From Saprospiraceae bacterium (GTDB taxonomy: Bacteria; Bacteroidota; Bacteroidia; Chitinophagales; Saprospiraceae): a stretch of 64,000 nucleotides of DNA. This document shows, in pieces, positions 27,316-36,365 of this stretch. Both the position numbers and the translations under genes were made by a program. Within the stretch, counting starts at the first letter, position 1. Each line of letters opens with the position of its first letter. Location: positions 372,001 to 436,000 of the forward strand of contig JADJNW010000001.1 of the NCBI GenBank assembly GCA_016714085.1, in the 5' to 3' direction. The notes under the pieces are model-generated. The model saw nothing but the letters and a program-made list of their open reading frames with translations, had not been told where the DNA came from and did no database searches.

Positions 27316-28603
27316 TATTTTCCCCTTTCCATTCTGCTTCTACGATCTCCGGGCTGGAATGAAACATTTTTGCCACTTTCAGCTCGTAATTGCCCACTTG
27401 AATGATTTGCCCTTCCAATGGAATTTGGTCGGAAACGGTGAGTAGCAAGCCGGATAGCGTGAGGTAATCGCCCTGGGTAGAAAAGGGTTCGGGTAAGAAT
27501 TCGTTGATTTCGTCAATCGGGTTTTGTGCAAAGATGCGGAAGGTTTGATCGCCTGTTTTCTCAACAATTGGCAATTCCTGGTCGTATTCATCCTGGATTT
27601 CGCCTACCAATTCTTCGATAATATCTTCCAAAGTGACGATGCCGACCATGCCGCCGAATTCATTCACGACTACTGCAAATTGCGAGCGTTCGCGTTGGAA
27701 TTGTCGCAGCAAATTCATGATTTTCCGACCTGTATTTACAAAGATGACCGGACGCAGCAGGTCTTCCAGCTTCTTTTCCGAATTCGCCATGCGCTCGGTG
27801 AGCAGGTCTTTGGTCATTACAATGCCGAGGATATTATCAATCGTATCCCGATAAACCGGATAGCGCGAATAGCCTTCCTGCAAAGCGGTTTGGGTTGCTT
27901 CTTCGAGCGTGGTATCCACATCAAAGGCCACGATTTGCGTACGCGGACGCAGTACGTGCCGCACCAATCGGTCATCAAAATCGAAGACATTCTGAATTAA
28001 TTCGCGTTCGGAAGATTGAATCGCGCCACCTTCGGCGCTTTCGGCGATGATGAGTTTTAATTCTTCTTCTGAGTGAATTTCACTATGCGGAACAGGTTGA
28101 ATACCAATGGATTTTAGAATAAAATTGGCAAAGCCATTTAATAACCAGATAAAGGTGAAACACAACATAAAAAAACGCATCGGCGCAGCTACCCACAGCG
28201 TGGTATTTGTCGGGAAGCGAATGGCCAAGGATTTTGGCGCTAACTCTCCAAACACAATATGCAGCACCGTGATCAATGCAAAGGAGGTTGGTAAAGCGAT
28301 TTGATGCGCGAGTGTTTCGCTCATTTCAAAACCCAAACCATGCATAATGGCAATAATGATGCGCGATACGACCCCTTCGCCAATCCAGCCCAAACCAAGA
28401 CTTGCCAGCGTAATGCCCAATTGCGTCGCCGCCAGGTAGGAGTCCAGGTGCCCGACGATACTTTGCGCAATGCGCGTACTCAGGCTATTGCCGCCTTTTA
28501 CATGAAGTTGGGAAGCACGCACTTTCACCATTGCAAATTCCGCCGCTACGAAAAAGCCGTTGAGAAATACCAGAAAAACAGTAAGAAATATATCAAATAA
28601 CAT
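27308..28603 (-). CDS. CorC/HlyC-family CNNM-CBS membrane protein
   Basis: The ATG at 28603 gives 431 residues: an N-terminal DUF21/CNNM domain with about four helices (LFDIFLTVFLVFLNGFFVAAEFA), two CBS domains (RPRTQIVAFDVDTTLEEA and DLLRPVIFVNTGRKIMNLL) and a C-terminal transporter-associated domain. Relatives take part in magnesium or cobalt handling; 'hemolysin' is a historical name. A longer frame to 28732 runs through a perfect palindrome and is not used. Its 3' end is the integration target of the SDP island and overlaps sdpB by 8 nt. Confidence 0.9.
   Translation of the reverse strand: MLFDIFLTVFLVFLNGFFVAAEFAMVKVRASQLHVKGGNSLSTRIAQSIVGHLDSYLAATQLGITLASLGLGWIGEGVVSRIIIAIMHGLGFEMSETLAHQIALPTSFALITVLHIVFGELAPKSLAIRFPTNTTLWVAAPMRFFMLCFTFIWLLNGFANFILKSIGIQPVPHSEIHSEEELKLIIAESAEGGAIQSSERELIQNVFDFDDRLVRHVLRPRTQIVAFDVDTTLEEATQTALQEGYSRYPVYRDTIDNILGIVMTKDLLTERMANSEKKLEDLLRPVIFVNTGRKIMNLLRQFQRERSQFAVVVNEFGGMVGIVTLEDIIEELVGEIQDEYDQELPIVEKTGDQTFRIFAQNPIDEINEFLPEPFSTQGDYLTLSGLLLTVSDQIPLEGQIIQVGNYELKVAKMFHSSPEIVEAEWKGENIK
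27316..27363 (-). repeat. Right direct repeat: 3' end of the corC-like gene
   Basis: The perfect 31-bp core is 27333-27363, identical to 23768-23798. The remaining 17 bases match at 13 positions. It codes the last residues of the intact CorC-type protein. Confidence 0.8.
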
Positions 28604-28621
28604 AATACAATTGTTGGTAAA

Positions 28622-28647
28622 CGTCCTACCGTTTAAACGGTAGGACG
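28622..28647. promoter_or_regulatory. Perfect 26-bp palindrome before the corC-like gene
   Basis: The arms CGTCCTACCGTTT and its exact complement meet at a central GTTTAAAC, ending 19 nt before the ATG of the minus-strand gene. It could be an operator for a dimeric regulator or a leader hairpin; nothing here decides between them. Confidence 0.6.
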
Positions 28648-28762
28648 CTTTTAATGCAAAGAAACAAGATTTTTGGCATATTTTATAAGGTAAGTGACAG
28701 CGCTTAAAAAAGCGAGATATTCCTAAAGCCAACCTGACTTTTACGTCAACCGGCGGAAGCGA

Positions 28763-28797
28763 AAATGGTCTGATGACAGCGAGTCACCAGACCATTT
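28763..28797 (-). terminator. Terminator-like hairpin after the 70-residue gene
   Basis: AAATGGTCTG and CAGACCATTT form a 10-bp stem with a 15-nt loop, 11 nt beyond the stop at 28809. Confidence 0.6.
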
Positions 28798-28808
28798 GCT
28801 TTATTGTA

Positions 28809-29021
28809 TCAGGCTTCGTACAGCCCGTCTCGTATGATCAAAATTTCCTCATCGTCCCATTCGTCCTCCTCTTCTTCCGGCATCCCGCTCGACCAGACCG
28901 AGCCGTCGAGTAGGGCGGATTTGTGTAATAATTGCTCGATCATTGACAGGAGTCCTTCATTTTCTAACTTCGATAACAATTCGATCGTGTGCAGCTTGCG
29001 CTCCAGAAAGGTTGCTTTCAT
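28809..29021 (-). CDS. Small acidic hypothetical protein (70 aa)
   Basis: The N-terminal half is helical (LERKLHTIELLSKLENEGLLSMIEQLL), and a strongly acidic run (PEEEEDEWDDEE) follows. The design recalls antitoxins of the small helical kind, as in the protein at 42991-43209, but no toxin partner is adjacent. A hairpin directly follows the stop. A real gene is likely but the function is unknown. Confidence 0.5.
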   Translation of the reverse strand: MKATFLERKLHTIELLSKLENEGLLSMIEQLLHKSALLDGSVWSSGMPEEEEDEWDDEEILIIRDGLYEA

Positions 29022-29332
29022 AGTACGGCTGGTTTGAACAAATCTATGTTATTCGCATCAGAAATGCAAGTAAGGAGGGAGATTGTTTTCAAGAATTTTG
29101 GGTTATTGTATTCTTTATTAAGATTTAATTCTATTACTATTATTTTAATTTTTAATAGCGTTTATTTAGTTTTTAATAAAATAAAATTTTCATTAGCTCT
29201 GATTATCAATAAGTTATAAAATTATAATATCATTAGTAACATTTTTACACAGTCCAAACGATTGTTTTTGCGATCAAAAAATTAAATTTGCCTCTAACTG
29301 CCTTTCTGCTAATCCGCAAATATTTTAAGCTC
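29022..29332. other. AT-rich intergenic region
   Basis: About 310 nt between two divergent genes. It holds runs of TTTAAT/TTTTAAT without a clear period, and the promoter at 29262-29290. No RNA gene or open frame is convincing. Confidence 0.5.
29262..29290 (+). promoter_or_regulatory. Promoter of the secreted amidohydrolase
   Basis: TTG (29262-29264) and TAAATTTG (29283-29290) are 18 nt apart. The ATG lies 43 nt further on. Confidence 0.5.
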
Positions 29333-30667
29333 ATGCTACGAACGATATGGACAAGCTTGCTCCTGCTCTGGAGTTGTTCCTTTTTTGCGCAATCCAACAT
29401 CAAAGCCCTGGTGGGCGGCACGATGATCGATGGTTTTGGCGGTAAGCCCTTGAAAAACAGTGTGATTATCATCGAAGGGGAACGCATCAAAACGATTGGT
29501 CAGGTTGGAAATATTGATATTCCAAAAGGCGCGGAAATTATTTCCACCGAAGGAATGAGCGTGTTGCCGGGATTGTGGGACATGCACGTACACTTGATGA
29601 TCAATGGCCACGCGGATTATAGCCACTGGGATAAAAAATATCCGCCTTTATTTGGTTCTGTCATCATGCCTGCTTCCGCCAAACAACTCTTGATGGCGGG
29701 CGTGACCAGTGCGCGCGACCTCGGTGGCCCGCTTGAAGAATCTATCGCTGTGCGCGATGCGATCAACAGTGGCAAGCTCGATGGCCCGACGATGTATATG
29801 TCCGGCCCTTTTATTCAGCATGAGCCTTATCCTGGTACCGAGCAGTTTCGCTGGGGCGTAAAAGGGGTGGAAGATGCTCGCTCCAAAGTACGCAAGCTCG
29901 CCAATGCTGGCGTGGATTGCATCAAGCTTATCGATCAGGATCAAATGACGATGGAGGAAGTCATAGCGGTTGTAGATGAAGCGCATAAGCATAAGCTAAC
30001 GGTGGTTGGGCACTCGCATCGCCCGGAGGAAATTCGCCGCGGACTCAAGGCTGGCGTGGATTGCTTCGAGCATACGGGGCTTTCTTCTGCACCGGAATAC
30101 CCGGAAGATATTTTGCAAATGATCAAGGAGCGTACCGCGCAGATGAATCTTGGGCCGCTCTTCTGGACGCCTACGGTGGAAGGTTTATATAATTACGAAT
30201 ACACCCGCGACAATCCGGAGGCCTTGGACAATGATTCCTGGCATTTGGGCTTACCCGATTCTATTATTCAAGACATCAAACAATCGATTCAATATCCTGG
30301 GCGCTTGCCTTATTTTCAATTGACACCGATTCGAAAACCGACGTTGCAACGCAAGTTCAATCAACTCAAAGAATCTGGCGTTGTGCTATTGATCGGCACG
30401 GATAGTGGGATTCCGATGAAATTTCACAGTCAATCCACCTGGCACGAATTGGATGTATGGGTGAACGAATTTGGCTACGATCCAATACTGGCAATCAAAT
30501 CCGCGACTTACTGGCCTTCTGTCATCATGGGCGTGGATAAAGAAGTGGGCACTATAAGCGAAGGTAAATACGCTGACATTATCGCTGTGAAAGGCGATGT
30601 ATTAAGATATATTGATTTATTACAAGATGTGGATTTGGTGATCAAGCATGGGAAGAGGTATAAGTAG
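29333..30667 (+). CDS. Secreted imidazolonepropionase-like amidohydrolase
   Basis: The ATG at 29333 starts a signal peptide (MLRTIWTSLLLLWSCSFFAQ). The 444-residue protein has the metal-binding HVH in GLWDMHVHLM, a lysine in DCIKLIDQD that may be the carbamylated metal ligand, the histidine motif VVGHSHRPEEI, DCFEHTGLSS, and the catalytic aspartate in IGTDSGIPMKF. These identify the imidazolonepropionase/prolidase-like branch of amidohydrolases. Secreted relatives often act as dipeptidases or on cyclic amides; the substrate here is unknown. It stands as a single gene. Confidence 0.88.
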   Translation: MLRTIWTSLLLLWSCSFFAQSNIKALVGGTMIDGFGGKPLKNSVIIIEGERIKTIGQVGNIDIPKGAEIISTEGMSVLPGLWDMHVHLMINGHADYSHWDKKYPPLFGSVIMPASAKQLLMAGVTSARDLGGPLEESIAVRDAINSGKLDGPTMYMSGPFIQHEPYPGTEQFRWGVKGVEDARSKVRKLANAGVDCIKLIDQDQMTMEEVIAVVDEAHKHKLTVVGHSHRPEEIRRGLKAGVDCFEHTGLSSAPEYPEDILQMIKERTAQMNLGPLFWTPTVEGLYNYEYTRDNPEALDNDSWHLGLPDSIIQDIKQSIQYPGRLPYFQLTPIRKPTLQRKFNQLKESGVVLLIGTDSGIPMKFHSQSTWHELDVWVNEFGYDPILAIKSATYWPSVIMGVDKEVGTISEGKYADIIAVKGDVLRYIDLLQDVDLVIKHGKRYK

Positions 30668-30823
30668 TTGAATGATTGATTGATTGATTTGGATATGATT
30701 TTGTTGTCAAAAGGTTAAAAATATATGGTTCAACGAACCTTTATGGTCATCTCGAAGTCTTAATTGGGAGAGTGTTGATTGAATGTAAACGAAAAACCTT
30801 ATTTTCGCCAAAAAGACATCGAA

Positions 30824-31465
30824 ATGACGCGCAAATCGCTCTTTTTTTCTACCGTACTGCTTTTGTTTGTAGTGGCTTGGGCTCAAGCACAACAAAACGA
30901 GAATCTTGTTCAATTTTCAGGAATGGTGCTCGACGGCTCTACCGAGCAGTTGTATCCGGTTCCTTTCACCAATATTTTGGTCAAGGATAAAGGGCGCGGT
31001 ACGTATTCTGATTTTAAAGGATTTTTCTCGATTGTAGTGGAAAAAGGTGATGTAATTGTGTTTTCGGCAATTGGTTATAAAACAGTAGAATACAAAATCC
31101 CGATGGATTTGGAGGATGATCGTTATTCATTGGTGCAATTGATGACCCAGGATGCTTACAACCTGCCGGAAACAGTAGTATTCCCTTGGCCAAGCCGCGA
31201 TCATTTCAAATTAGAGTTTTTAGCAATGGATGTGACGCCTGAATTGCAGCGTCGCGCTACAGAAAACTTAGCTAAAGAGACCCTCGAACGCGCCAGCTTG
31301 GGCGTAGCCTCTGATGGCCGCGAGAACGCCAATTATTATCTTCGTCAGCAATCGCGCGAATATTATTACATTGGGCAACAGCCACCTATGAATATTTTCA
31401 ATCCTATTGCCTGGGGCAAGTTTTTCCAAGCCTGGAAAAATGGGGATTTTAAGAAAAAAGACTAA
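30824..31465 (+). CDS. Secreted protein with carboxypeptidase-regulatory-like domain
   Basis: The ATG at 30824 gives a signal peptide ending in AQAQ. Residues 20-105 form a CarboxypepD_reg-like beta domain (FSGMVLDGSTEQLYPVPFTNILVKD...GTYSDFKGFFSI...SAIGYKT), the domain also found at the start of TonB-dependent receptors. No plug or barrel follows; the C-terminal part (NYYLRQQSREYYYIGQQPP) is helical and aromatic. The protein is probably periplasmic. The promoter-like TATTTTCGCCAAAAA before it matches that at 10566. Confidence 0.8.
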   Translation: MTRKSLFFSTVLLLFVVAWAQAQQNENLVQFSGMVLDGSTEQLYPVPFTNILVKDKGRGTYSDFKGFFSIVVEKGDVIVFSAIGYKTVEYKIPMDLEDDRYSLVQLMTQDAYNLPETVVFPWPSRDHFKLEFLAMDVTPELQRRATENLAKETLERASLGVASDGRENANYYLRQQSREYYYIGQQPPMNIFNPIAWGKFFQAWKNGDFKKKD

Positions 31466-31556
31466 TTGAAGTACGAAGTGGGATGTCGGAAGTGAGAAGT
31501 CTATCAATGACCCTGTCACCTCGTCGCCTTCTCGCCCCACCTCCTAATCACCATTT

Positions 31557-32207
31557 CTATTCTTGCAATTTCAAGCCATAGCTCAAGTCGCCAGCGTCGC
31601 CCAAGCCAGGAACGATATAGGATTTAGCCGTCAATTCTTCATCCAGAGCGCCCAACCAAATATAAGATTCAGGAAACAATCGCCGAACATGATCCAATCC
31701 GTAGCTTGAAGCGATCGCGGTAGCGAAATGGATTTCTTGAGGCGTACCATATTCTTGTAATGCCTTCACTGCCAATGACATAGAGGCTCCGGTTGCCAAC
31801 ATTGGATCAATGACAATCAAAACGCTGTCTTCGATACTCGGGCAAGAAACATATTCTACATGAATCTCAAAAGTGCCATCCTTGTGGTGTTTGCGATAAG
31901 CGGAAACAAAGGCATTATCGGCATAATCAAAATAATTGAGCAAACCCTGATGAAGCGGTAGGCCGGCCCGAAGAATGGTGGCAAGCACTAATTTTTGATC
32001 GGGCAACTGGATTTTGGCAATACCAAGCGGCGTTTCCACCTCAACTTCTTTATAGCGCAATTGTTTGCTGATTTCATAAGCAATCACTTCGCCCAGTCGC
32101 TCCATATTGCGTCGAAAGCGCATACGATCTTTTTGGATTTGTACATCCCGCAACTCCGCCACGAAGCGGTTGGCTATTGAATTCTGTTCACTCAAGTTAA
32201 AAATCAT
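31557..32207 (-). CDS. upp: Uracil phosphoribosyltransferase
   Basis: The ATG at 32207 gives 216 residues; a longer frame to 32258 adds an unlikely extension. VLIVIDPMLATGASMSLA is the PRPP-binding loop, and GLPLHQGLLNYFDYAD and the C-terminal LGDAGDL motif match the uracil-binding region of Upp. It converts uracil and PRPP to UMP in pyrimidine salvage. It is preceded by the deacetylase-like gene on the same strand. Confidence 0.93.
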   Translation of the reverse strand: MIFNLSEQNSIANRFVAELRDVQIQKDRMRFRRNMERLGEVIAYEISKQLRYKEVEVETPLGIAKIQLPDQKLVLATILRAGLPLHQGLLNYFDYADNAFVSAYRKHHKDGTFEIHVEYVSCPSIEDSVLIVIDPMLATGASMSLAVKALQEYGTPQEIHFATAIASSYGLDHVRRLFPESYIWLGALDEELTAKSYIVPGLGDAGDLSYGLKLQE

Positions 32208-32291
32208 GGATATTGCTGCTTTTCTGTGGCTAAAAATAGAAAAAACCGCTGATTTCAAAAGTTTTAAAAGTCAGATTAGGAAAAAATCTCG

Positions 32292-33614
32292 TCAATCCTG
32301 ATTATTCAGTGCTATTTTCACCATTTTCTCATACATTTCTTTCCAATCTTGCCAGCCATCGACAGTTGAAAGCGAACTATTATGCCAAATAGTAGAAAAA
32401 GTACCCCCAACATTCTTGGTAGCCTCGATGAGTCCTTGTATTTTCTCAAGTGCAGCTTGCGGACTCAGTTGTAAATAATTTTTTAAAGTCACATCCATTA
32501 CTTGAAACGGGAAAACCATCAGAGGTGTAATTGTCTCATTTTCAAGATCATACCAAGGATAAGCCGTCGCAATGCTCGCTCGAAAACCAGTTTCCACAGC
32601 AAATCCCATTGTATAATCGCTGGAAATGCCTGCTGCCAGTAAGTTGCGATAAGTTTGCGGAAAGCGTAACAACAAAAAATGCTGGCGACTTCGTACTACA
32701 GGATTATTGGTAATATCCTTGAGGCGCTGCACCTCACGGCGGATTTGCTGGGGTTGCCCATCTGAACGATAAGAAGGATGAATACCCACCGGGTACTGGC
32801 GATGAAGCTCCTGAATTAATTGCTGCAATGCTGGCCGCTGATGCGGAATATTTTTATCAAAAGCGCTGTAATCGCCCAGTAAGAAAAAATAAATAGGCTG
32901 TAGCTGATGTCGTTGGTGCAATTCGTCGAGATAGGCAAAAGTAAAAAATGGATCTTCTATATCACCTGAAAATACTCGCAATCTTTGCTTTAAATCTACA
33001 AATCTACCTTGTAATAACTCCTTCAAACCCGCTAAAACATTACGTTTCCAACCTTTATATCGATAGGCCCAAGCCATGTCCACATCATAAGTCGGCTGAA
33101 AGCGATAAGTAAGTCGAGGCATTTGAATCCGCGGATAGCGCAATTCCAGCATCGTTCTCAAGCGACAAGCCCATTGGTTGACTAAAGGTTGTTGCAAAAA
33201 ACCTTCGCAGTAAGCCAGACTTTCCCAGGCAGGAAATCGTCCGTGTACATCTTGCTGGTATGGTAAATATTCTTCATATCGCGTAATCAAATAGAAAACT
33301 AAAGCGGGTAAATCGAAGGGAACGTCTGCATTTGAAGCGTTTTGTTGGAAAAAAGCGGGCAAATTTTCTATTGAAAATATTTTAATTGTTTGCTGTCTTA
33401 TTCCCGATTCAAAAAGCAAATTTCCGGCCGGAATAAAAACTTCCTGCTCATTTTGACGTTGCGTACTATAATTGATTTTGCAAGCATCAGCGCTTTGATA
33501 GAAATCCAAATTGGAAACAAGCTCGTAATCTATTTTTAGCACATAGCGCAATAAGACCTCCCAAGCGTATTGGACGCGAGCAGTAATGGCAGGAGTGTAA
33601 ACAATCAGGCGCAT
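32292..33614 (-). CDS. Polysaccharide deacetylase-like protein with DUF7033-type N-terminus
   Basis: The start at 33614 (MRLIVYTPAITARVQYAWEVLL) gives 440 residues. The N-terminal 150 residues match the domain that precedes a NodB-like fold in Bacteroidota proteins (FDLPALVFYLITRYEEYLPY). The second half holds TYDVDMAWAYRYKGW, VGIHPSYRSDG and FRASIATAYPWYDLE, in the places of the NodB metal and catalytic motifs. TYDVDMAW keeps aspartates, and GIHPS keeps the histidine. It may act on surface glycans, though no sugar genes lie nearby. Confidence 0.78.
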   Translation of the reverse strand: MRLIVYTPAITARVQYAWEVLLRYVLKIDYELVSNLDFYQSADACKINYSTQRQNEQEVFIPAGNLLFESGIRQQTIKIFSIENLPAFFQQNASNADVPFDLPALVFYLITRYEEYLPYQQDVHGRFPAWESLAYCEGFLQQPLVNQWACRLRTMLELRYPRIQMPRLTYRFQPTYDVDMAWAYRYKGWKRNVLAGLKELLQGRFVDLKQRLRVFSGDIEDPFFTFAYLDELHQRHQLQPIYFFLLGDYSAFDKNIPHQRPALQQLIQELHRQYPVGIHPSYRSDGQPQQIRREVQRLKDITNNPVVRSRQHFLLLRFPQTYRNLLAAGISSDYTMGFAVETGFRASIATAYPWYDLENETITPLMVFPFQVMDVTLKNYLQLSPQAALEKIQGLIEATKNVGGTFSTIWHNSSLSTVDGWQDWKEMYEKMVKIALNNQD

Positions 33615-33743
33615 AATATGCAGTGCATTTGACAAAATTGGCTGGTAAAGATGAAGAAATTTGGCAAAACTGTCATTTATCCTATTTATTTTTTAAATTT
33701 AGCTTGGTAAAACGTTTTTTATAGGCAATAATAAGGTTTTAAT

Positions 33744-34556
33744 ATGAGCAAGATTCTACTTATTATAGCAGTAGGCGTGTTGTTGATGACATCCGCAGCA
33801 GGGCAGGAAACACTCACCCCCGGTCAGAATTATTACGAAGAAAATAAAGGAATTGTTTATAACAAAGAATTTTCGGTCAATTTTAAATTGCACACCAATG
33901 GTTATTCCTTGGGCGTAGATATTGGTCGTTTGCAAACGTATTATCTGACTCGTTTTTGGACTATTGAACTTGGCGAATTGAAACACCCAAAGGAATTTCG
34001 CCAGGGCTTCGATTCTCGATCCAGTTATACTAATCGCATCGCCAGGGCTTTTATTTTTGGCAAAGAGAATACGTTTATTCCCTTGCGTGTTGGTTTTGGC
34101 GAAAAACGCTACCTCTCTGAAAAAGCCAAGCGACGCGGGCTGGCCATTGGCATGAGTTATGCTGTTGGTGGCTCATTAGGTTTGCTCAAACCTTATTATT
34201 TAGATATTGTTCGATACCCGGATGTCGGCGGCGGCGATCCGTTGGTACGCAGCGAACGCTATTCGGAAGAAAATGCGGAGCTATTCCTCAATACTTCCCG
34301 GATTTATGGCTCATCCGGTTTTGCCAAAGGTTTGGATGAAATTTCTTTCCTGCCGGGCGCGCATGGTAAATTTGCTATTCACTTCGATTGGGGCGCTTTC
34401 GATGAGTTTGTAAAAGCTTTGGATGCTGGCGTGATGGTGGATTTTTATTTCAAGGATGTACCCATTATGGTGCAATCACCTCGCGTAGATAACTCAGAAA
34501 ACGTGCCTATTTTTGTCAATCTTTATCTAAATTTGCAACTCGGTAAGCGTTGGTAA
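33744..34556 (+). CDS. Secreted hypothetical protein, likely outer-membrane barrel
   Basis: A signal peptide ends in SAAGQ. The 270-residue protein alternates short beta strands with charged loops (FSVNFKLHTNGYSLGVDIGRL, FIPLRVGFGEKRYLS) and ends VFVNLYLNLQLGKRW-like, with an aromatic last residue, as outer-membrane barrels do. No known family can be named. It precedes lipA by about 100 nt on the same strand. Confidence 0.7.
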   Translation: MSKILLIIAVGVLLMTSAAGQETLTPGQNYYEENKGIVYNKEFSVNFKLHTNGYSLGVDIGRLQTYYLTRFWTIELGELKHPKEFRQGFDSRSSYTNRIARAFIFGKENTFIPLRVGFGEKRYLSEKAKRRGLAIGMSYAVGGSLGLLKPYYLDIVRYPDVGGGDPLVRSERYSEENAELFLNTSRIYGSSGFAKGLDEISFLPGAHGKFAIHFDWGAFDEFVKALDAGVMVDFYFKDVPIMVQSPRVDNSENVPIFVNLYLNLQLGKRW

Positions 34557-34658
34557 TGTTTCTTTAGCTACAAGCGAAAAGTATCAAGCTGCAAGACACC
34601 TACTGGCTGTATTTTCTTGTTGCTTGCCTCTTACGGCTTGTCGCCAAAACAAAATAGT

Positions 34659-35530
34659 ATGCTTGAACTACCGATTGTAGAATCCACCGAAACAAGAAAA
34701 AAACGCCCCGAGTGGTTGCGCGTGAAACTGCCGATCGGGGAAAAGTATAAAAAGTTCGTTCACTCGTGGACGAATATAAATTGCATACGATTTGTCAGAG
34801 TGGCTCTTGCCCAAACATGGGCGAATGCTGGGGCGCAGGCACTGCTACCTTTATGATTCTGGGAAATACTTGCACGCGTTCATGCTCATTTTGTGCCGTA
34901 AAAACCGGCAGACCCAATGAATACGATGAAGATGAGCCGCGCCGCGTGGCAGAAGCGATCAAATTGATGGGGGTCAAGCACGCCGTTATTACTTCTGTGA
35001 ATCGGGATGAACTGAAAGACCGAGGCGCCGAGATTTGGTATCAGACCATTCGCGCTGTAAAAGAATTATCACCGGAAACGACCATCGAAACACTTATTCC
35101 TGATGTAAAAGCGAATTGGGAAGCCCTGGAACGCATGGTTAGCGCGGGTCAGGAAGTAGTTTCACACAATATGGAAACCGTACAAAATCTTTATCGTAAA
35201 GTACGTCCGCAAGCAAAATACGAGCGCAGCCTGGAGCAAATCAAACGCATCAAAGCCTACGGAAAGCGCACCAAATCTGGCATTATGGTTGGACTGGGTG
35301 AAACCCATGAAGAAGTTTTCCAAATCATGGATGACTTTGTCGCGCACGACTGCGACGTACTCACCATCGGGCAATATTTACAACCTACTAAAATGCACCT
35401 GGAAGTAGCGGAATTCGTGCATCCTGATACTTTTGCAATGTATAAAGAGGTTGGATTAAGCAAAGGTTTCCAATACGTAGAAAGTGGGCCATTAGTGCGA
35501 TCTTCTTATCACGCAGAAAGACATATTTAA
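34659..35530 (+). CDS. lipA: Lipoyl synthase, frameshifted
   Basis: The start at 34659 gives MLELPIVESTETRKKRPEWLRVKLP, the normal LipA N-terminus. The auxiliary cluster motif CQSGSCPNMGECW and the radical-SAM motif CTRSCSFC are intact. The frame breaks at 34749-34753: five As should be six, giving KYKKVRSLVDEYKLHTIC. Corrected length is about 290 residues, the family norm. The enzyme inserts two sulfurs into octanoyl groups to make lipoate. Because it is a normally conserved housekeeping gene, the break is best explained as a sequence error. Confidence 0.95.
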
Positions 35531-35552
35531 GTATTCTCTTATGCGTAACTGA

Positions 35553-36260
35553 TTAACAGAAAGCCGTTTTGCGTTTTTTGCCAACGCGGTTCATGCTTTC
35601 CACTTTTTCGATATATTCCGGTGCGGATGGCACTTTGCAAGCGGTGCTGCCCATATGCACACTCACTTTGCCAATTTTCCGAGCCACTTCTTTACTTTTT
35701 CCTAGCAAAGCTGGCACATAAGAACCCGCCCCAATCACAAATCCATTCATCGTGTAACGCACTCGATTCGGCGCTTGGTGAATGTTTGCAGCGATTTCAT
35801 CCAAGAGGGATTTCAACTCTTTTACATCAAGCTCTGCATCGGGTTTAATAGAAACCAAAGCGCTCCAGGTAGCCCAGCCAGCGCTGGCGATATGTTCCAA
35901 ATCAGACTGAATCCACTCGCGTGCCATTTCAAATCCAAATTTACTTTCGGAAGCTACCCAAGCGACTGTGTATTCGCTAATCATATACCAAGGCGCATTT
36001 TCTGCCCAATATTGAAGATCGGCTTTGCTCATTTTGGCGGGCTCGCTGATGAGTCCGGCAAAATACATGGCATCGGAGTTACCCGTATTGTATAATTCCA
36101 GCGCCAATTCGTGATTGTGTTTTATTTTCTTCTGGAGCACCTTTAAATCCTGCACTTTTACACCAAAGAAAGGCTCGCGTGCGCCATGACGGGAGAGTAC
36201 TTTTTTGGTTTGCTCGCTGCCTAAGCTTTCCAATTCCTTCATTACTTGATCGAGCGTCAT
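35553..36260 (-). CDS. AlkD-like DNA alkylation repair protein
   Basis: The 235-residue all-helical protein consists of ALK/HEAT-like repeats. Motifs such as GVKVQDLKVLQKKIK, NAPWYMISEYTVAWVASE and CKVPSAPEYIEKVE match the DNA alkylation repair (AlkC/AlkD) superfamily of base-excision glycosylases or DNA-binding relatives. The conserved tryptophans and the aspartate of AlkD cannot be aligned safely by eye, so catalytic activity is uncertain. Confidence 0.82.
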   Translation of the reverse strand: MTLDQVMKELESLGSEQTKKVLSRHGAREPFFGVKVQDLKVLQKKIKHNHELALELYNTGNSDAMYFAGLISEPAKMSKADLQYWAENAPWYMISEYTVAWVASESKFGFEMAREWIQSDLEHIASAGWATWSALVSIKPDAELDVKELKSLLDEIAANIHQAPNRVRYTMNGFVIGAGSYVPALLGKSKEVARKIGKVSVHMGSTACKVPSAPEYIEKVESMNRVGKKRKTAFC

Positions 36261-36365
36261 AATTGGTGATTTTGGTTTTCAAAAGTTATAAACAAATAAT
36301 TTAATATAATAAATGAAGCAGAGAGTAAAGATTTAAGCTCTACCCTCTACTTCTGTTTCTTTATT

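Larger units (their letters stand above)
23751..27363. mobile_element. AT-rich genomic island carrying an SDP-type antimicrobial peptide system
   Basis: The region is bounded by 48-bp direct repeats (44 of 48 identical, with a perfect 31-bp core). It is visibly richer in A and T than both flanks. It holds five same-strand genes: HxlR regulator, TM2-type protein, SdpC-like precursor, SdpA and SdpB. The right repeat is the 3' end of the resident corC-like gene; the left repeat is a diverged copy of that end with its own stop codon. This is the pattern left when an element integrates at the 3' end of a gene. No integrase, transposase or tRNA is present, so the mobilising enzyme would have to be lost or act in trans. 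Confidence 0.65.

Noticed and set aside
29040..29220. Third 21-bp array in AT-rich sequence
   Set aside because: A few TTTAAT words recur, but the spacing is not constant when cut every 21 bases.
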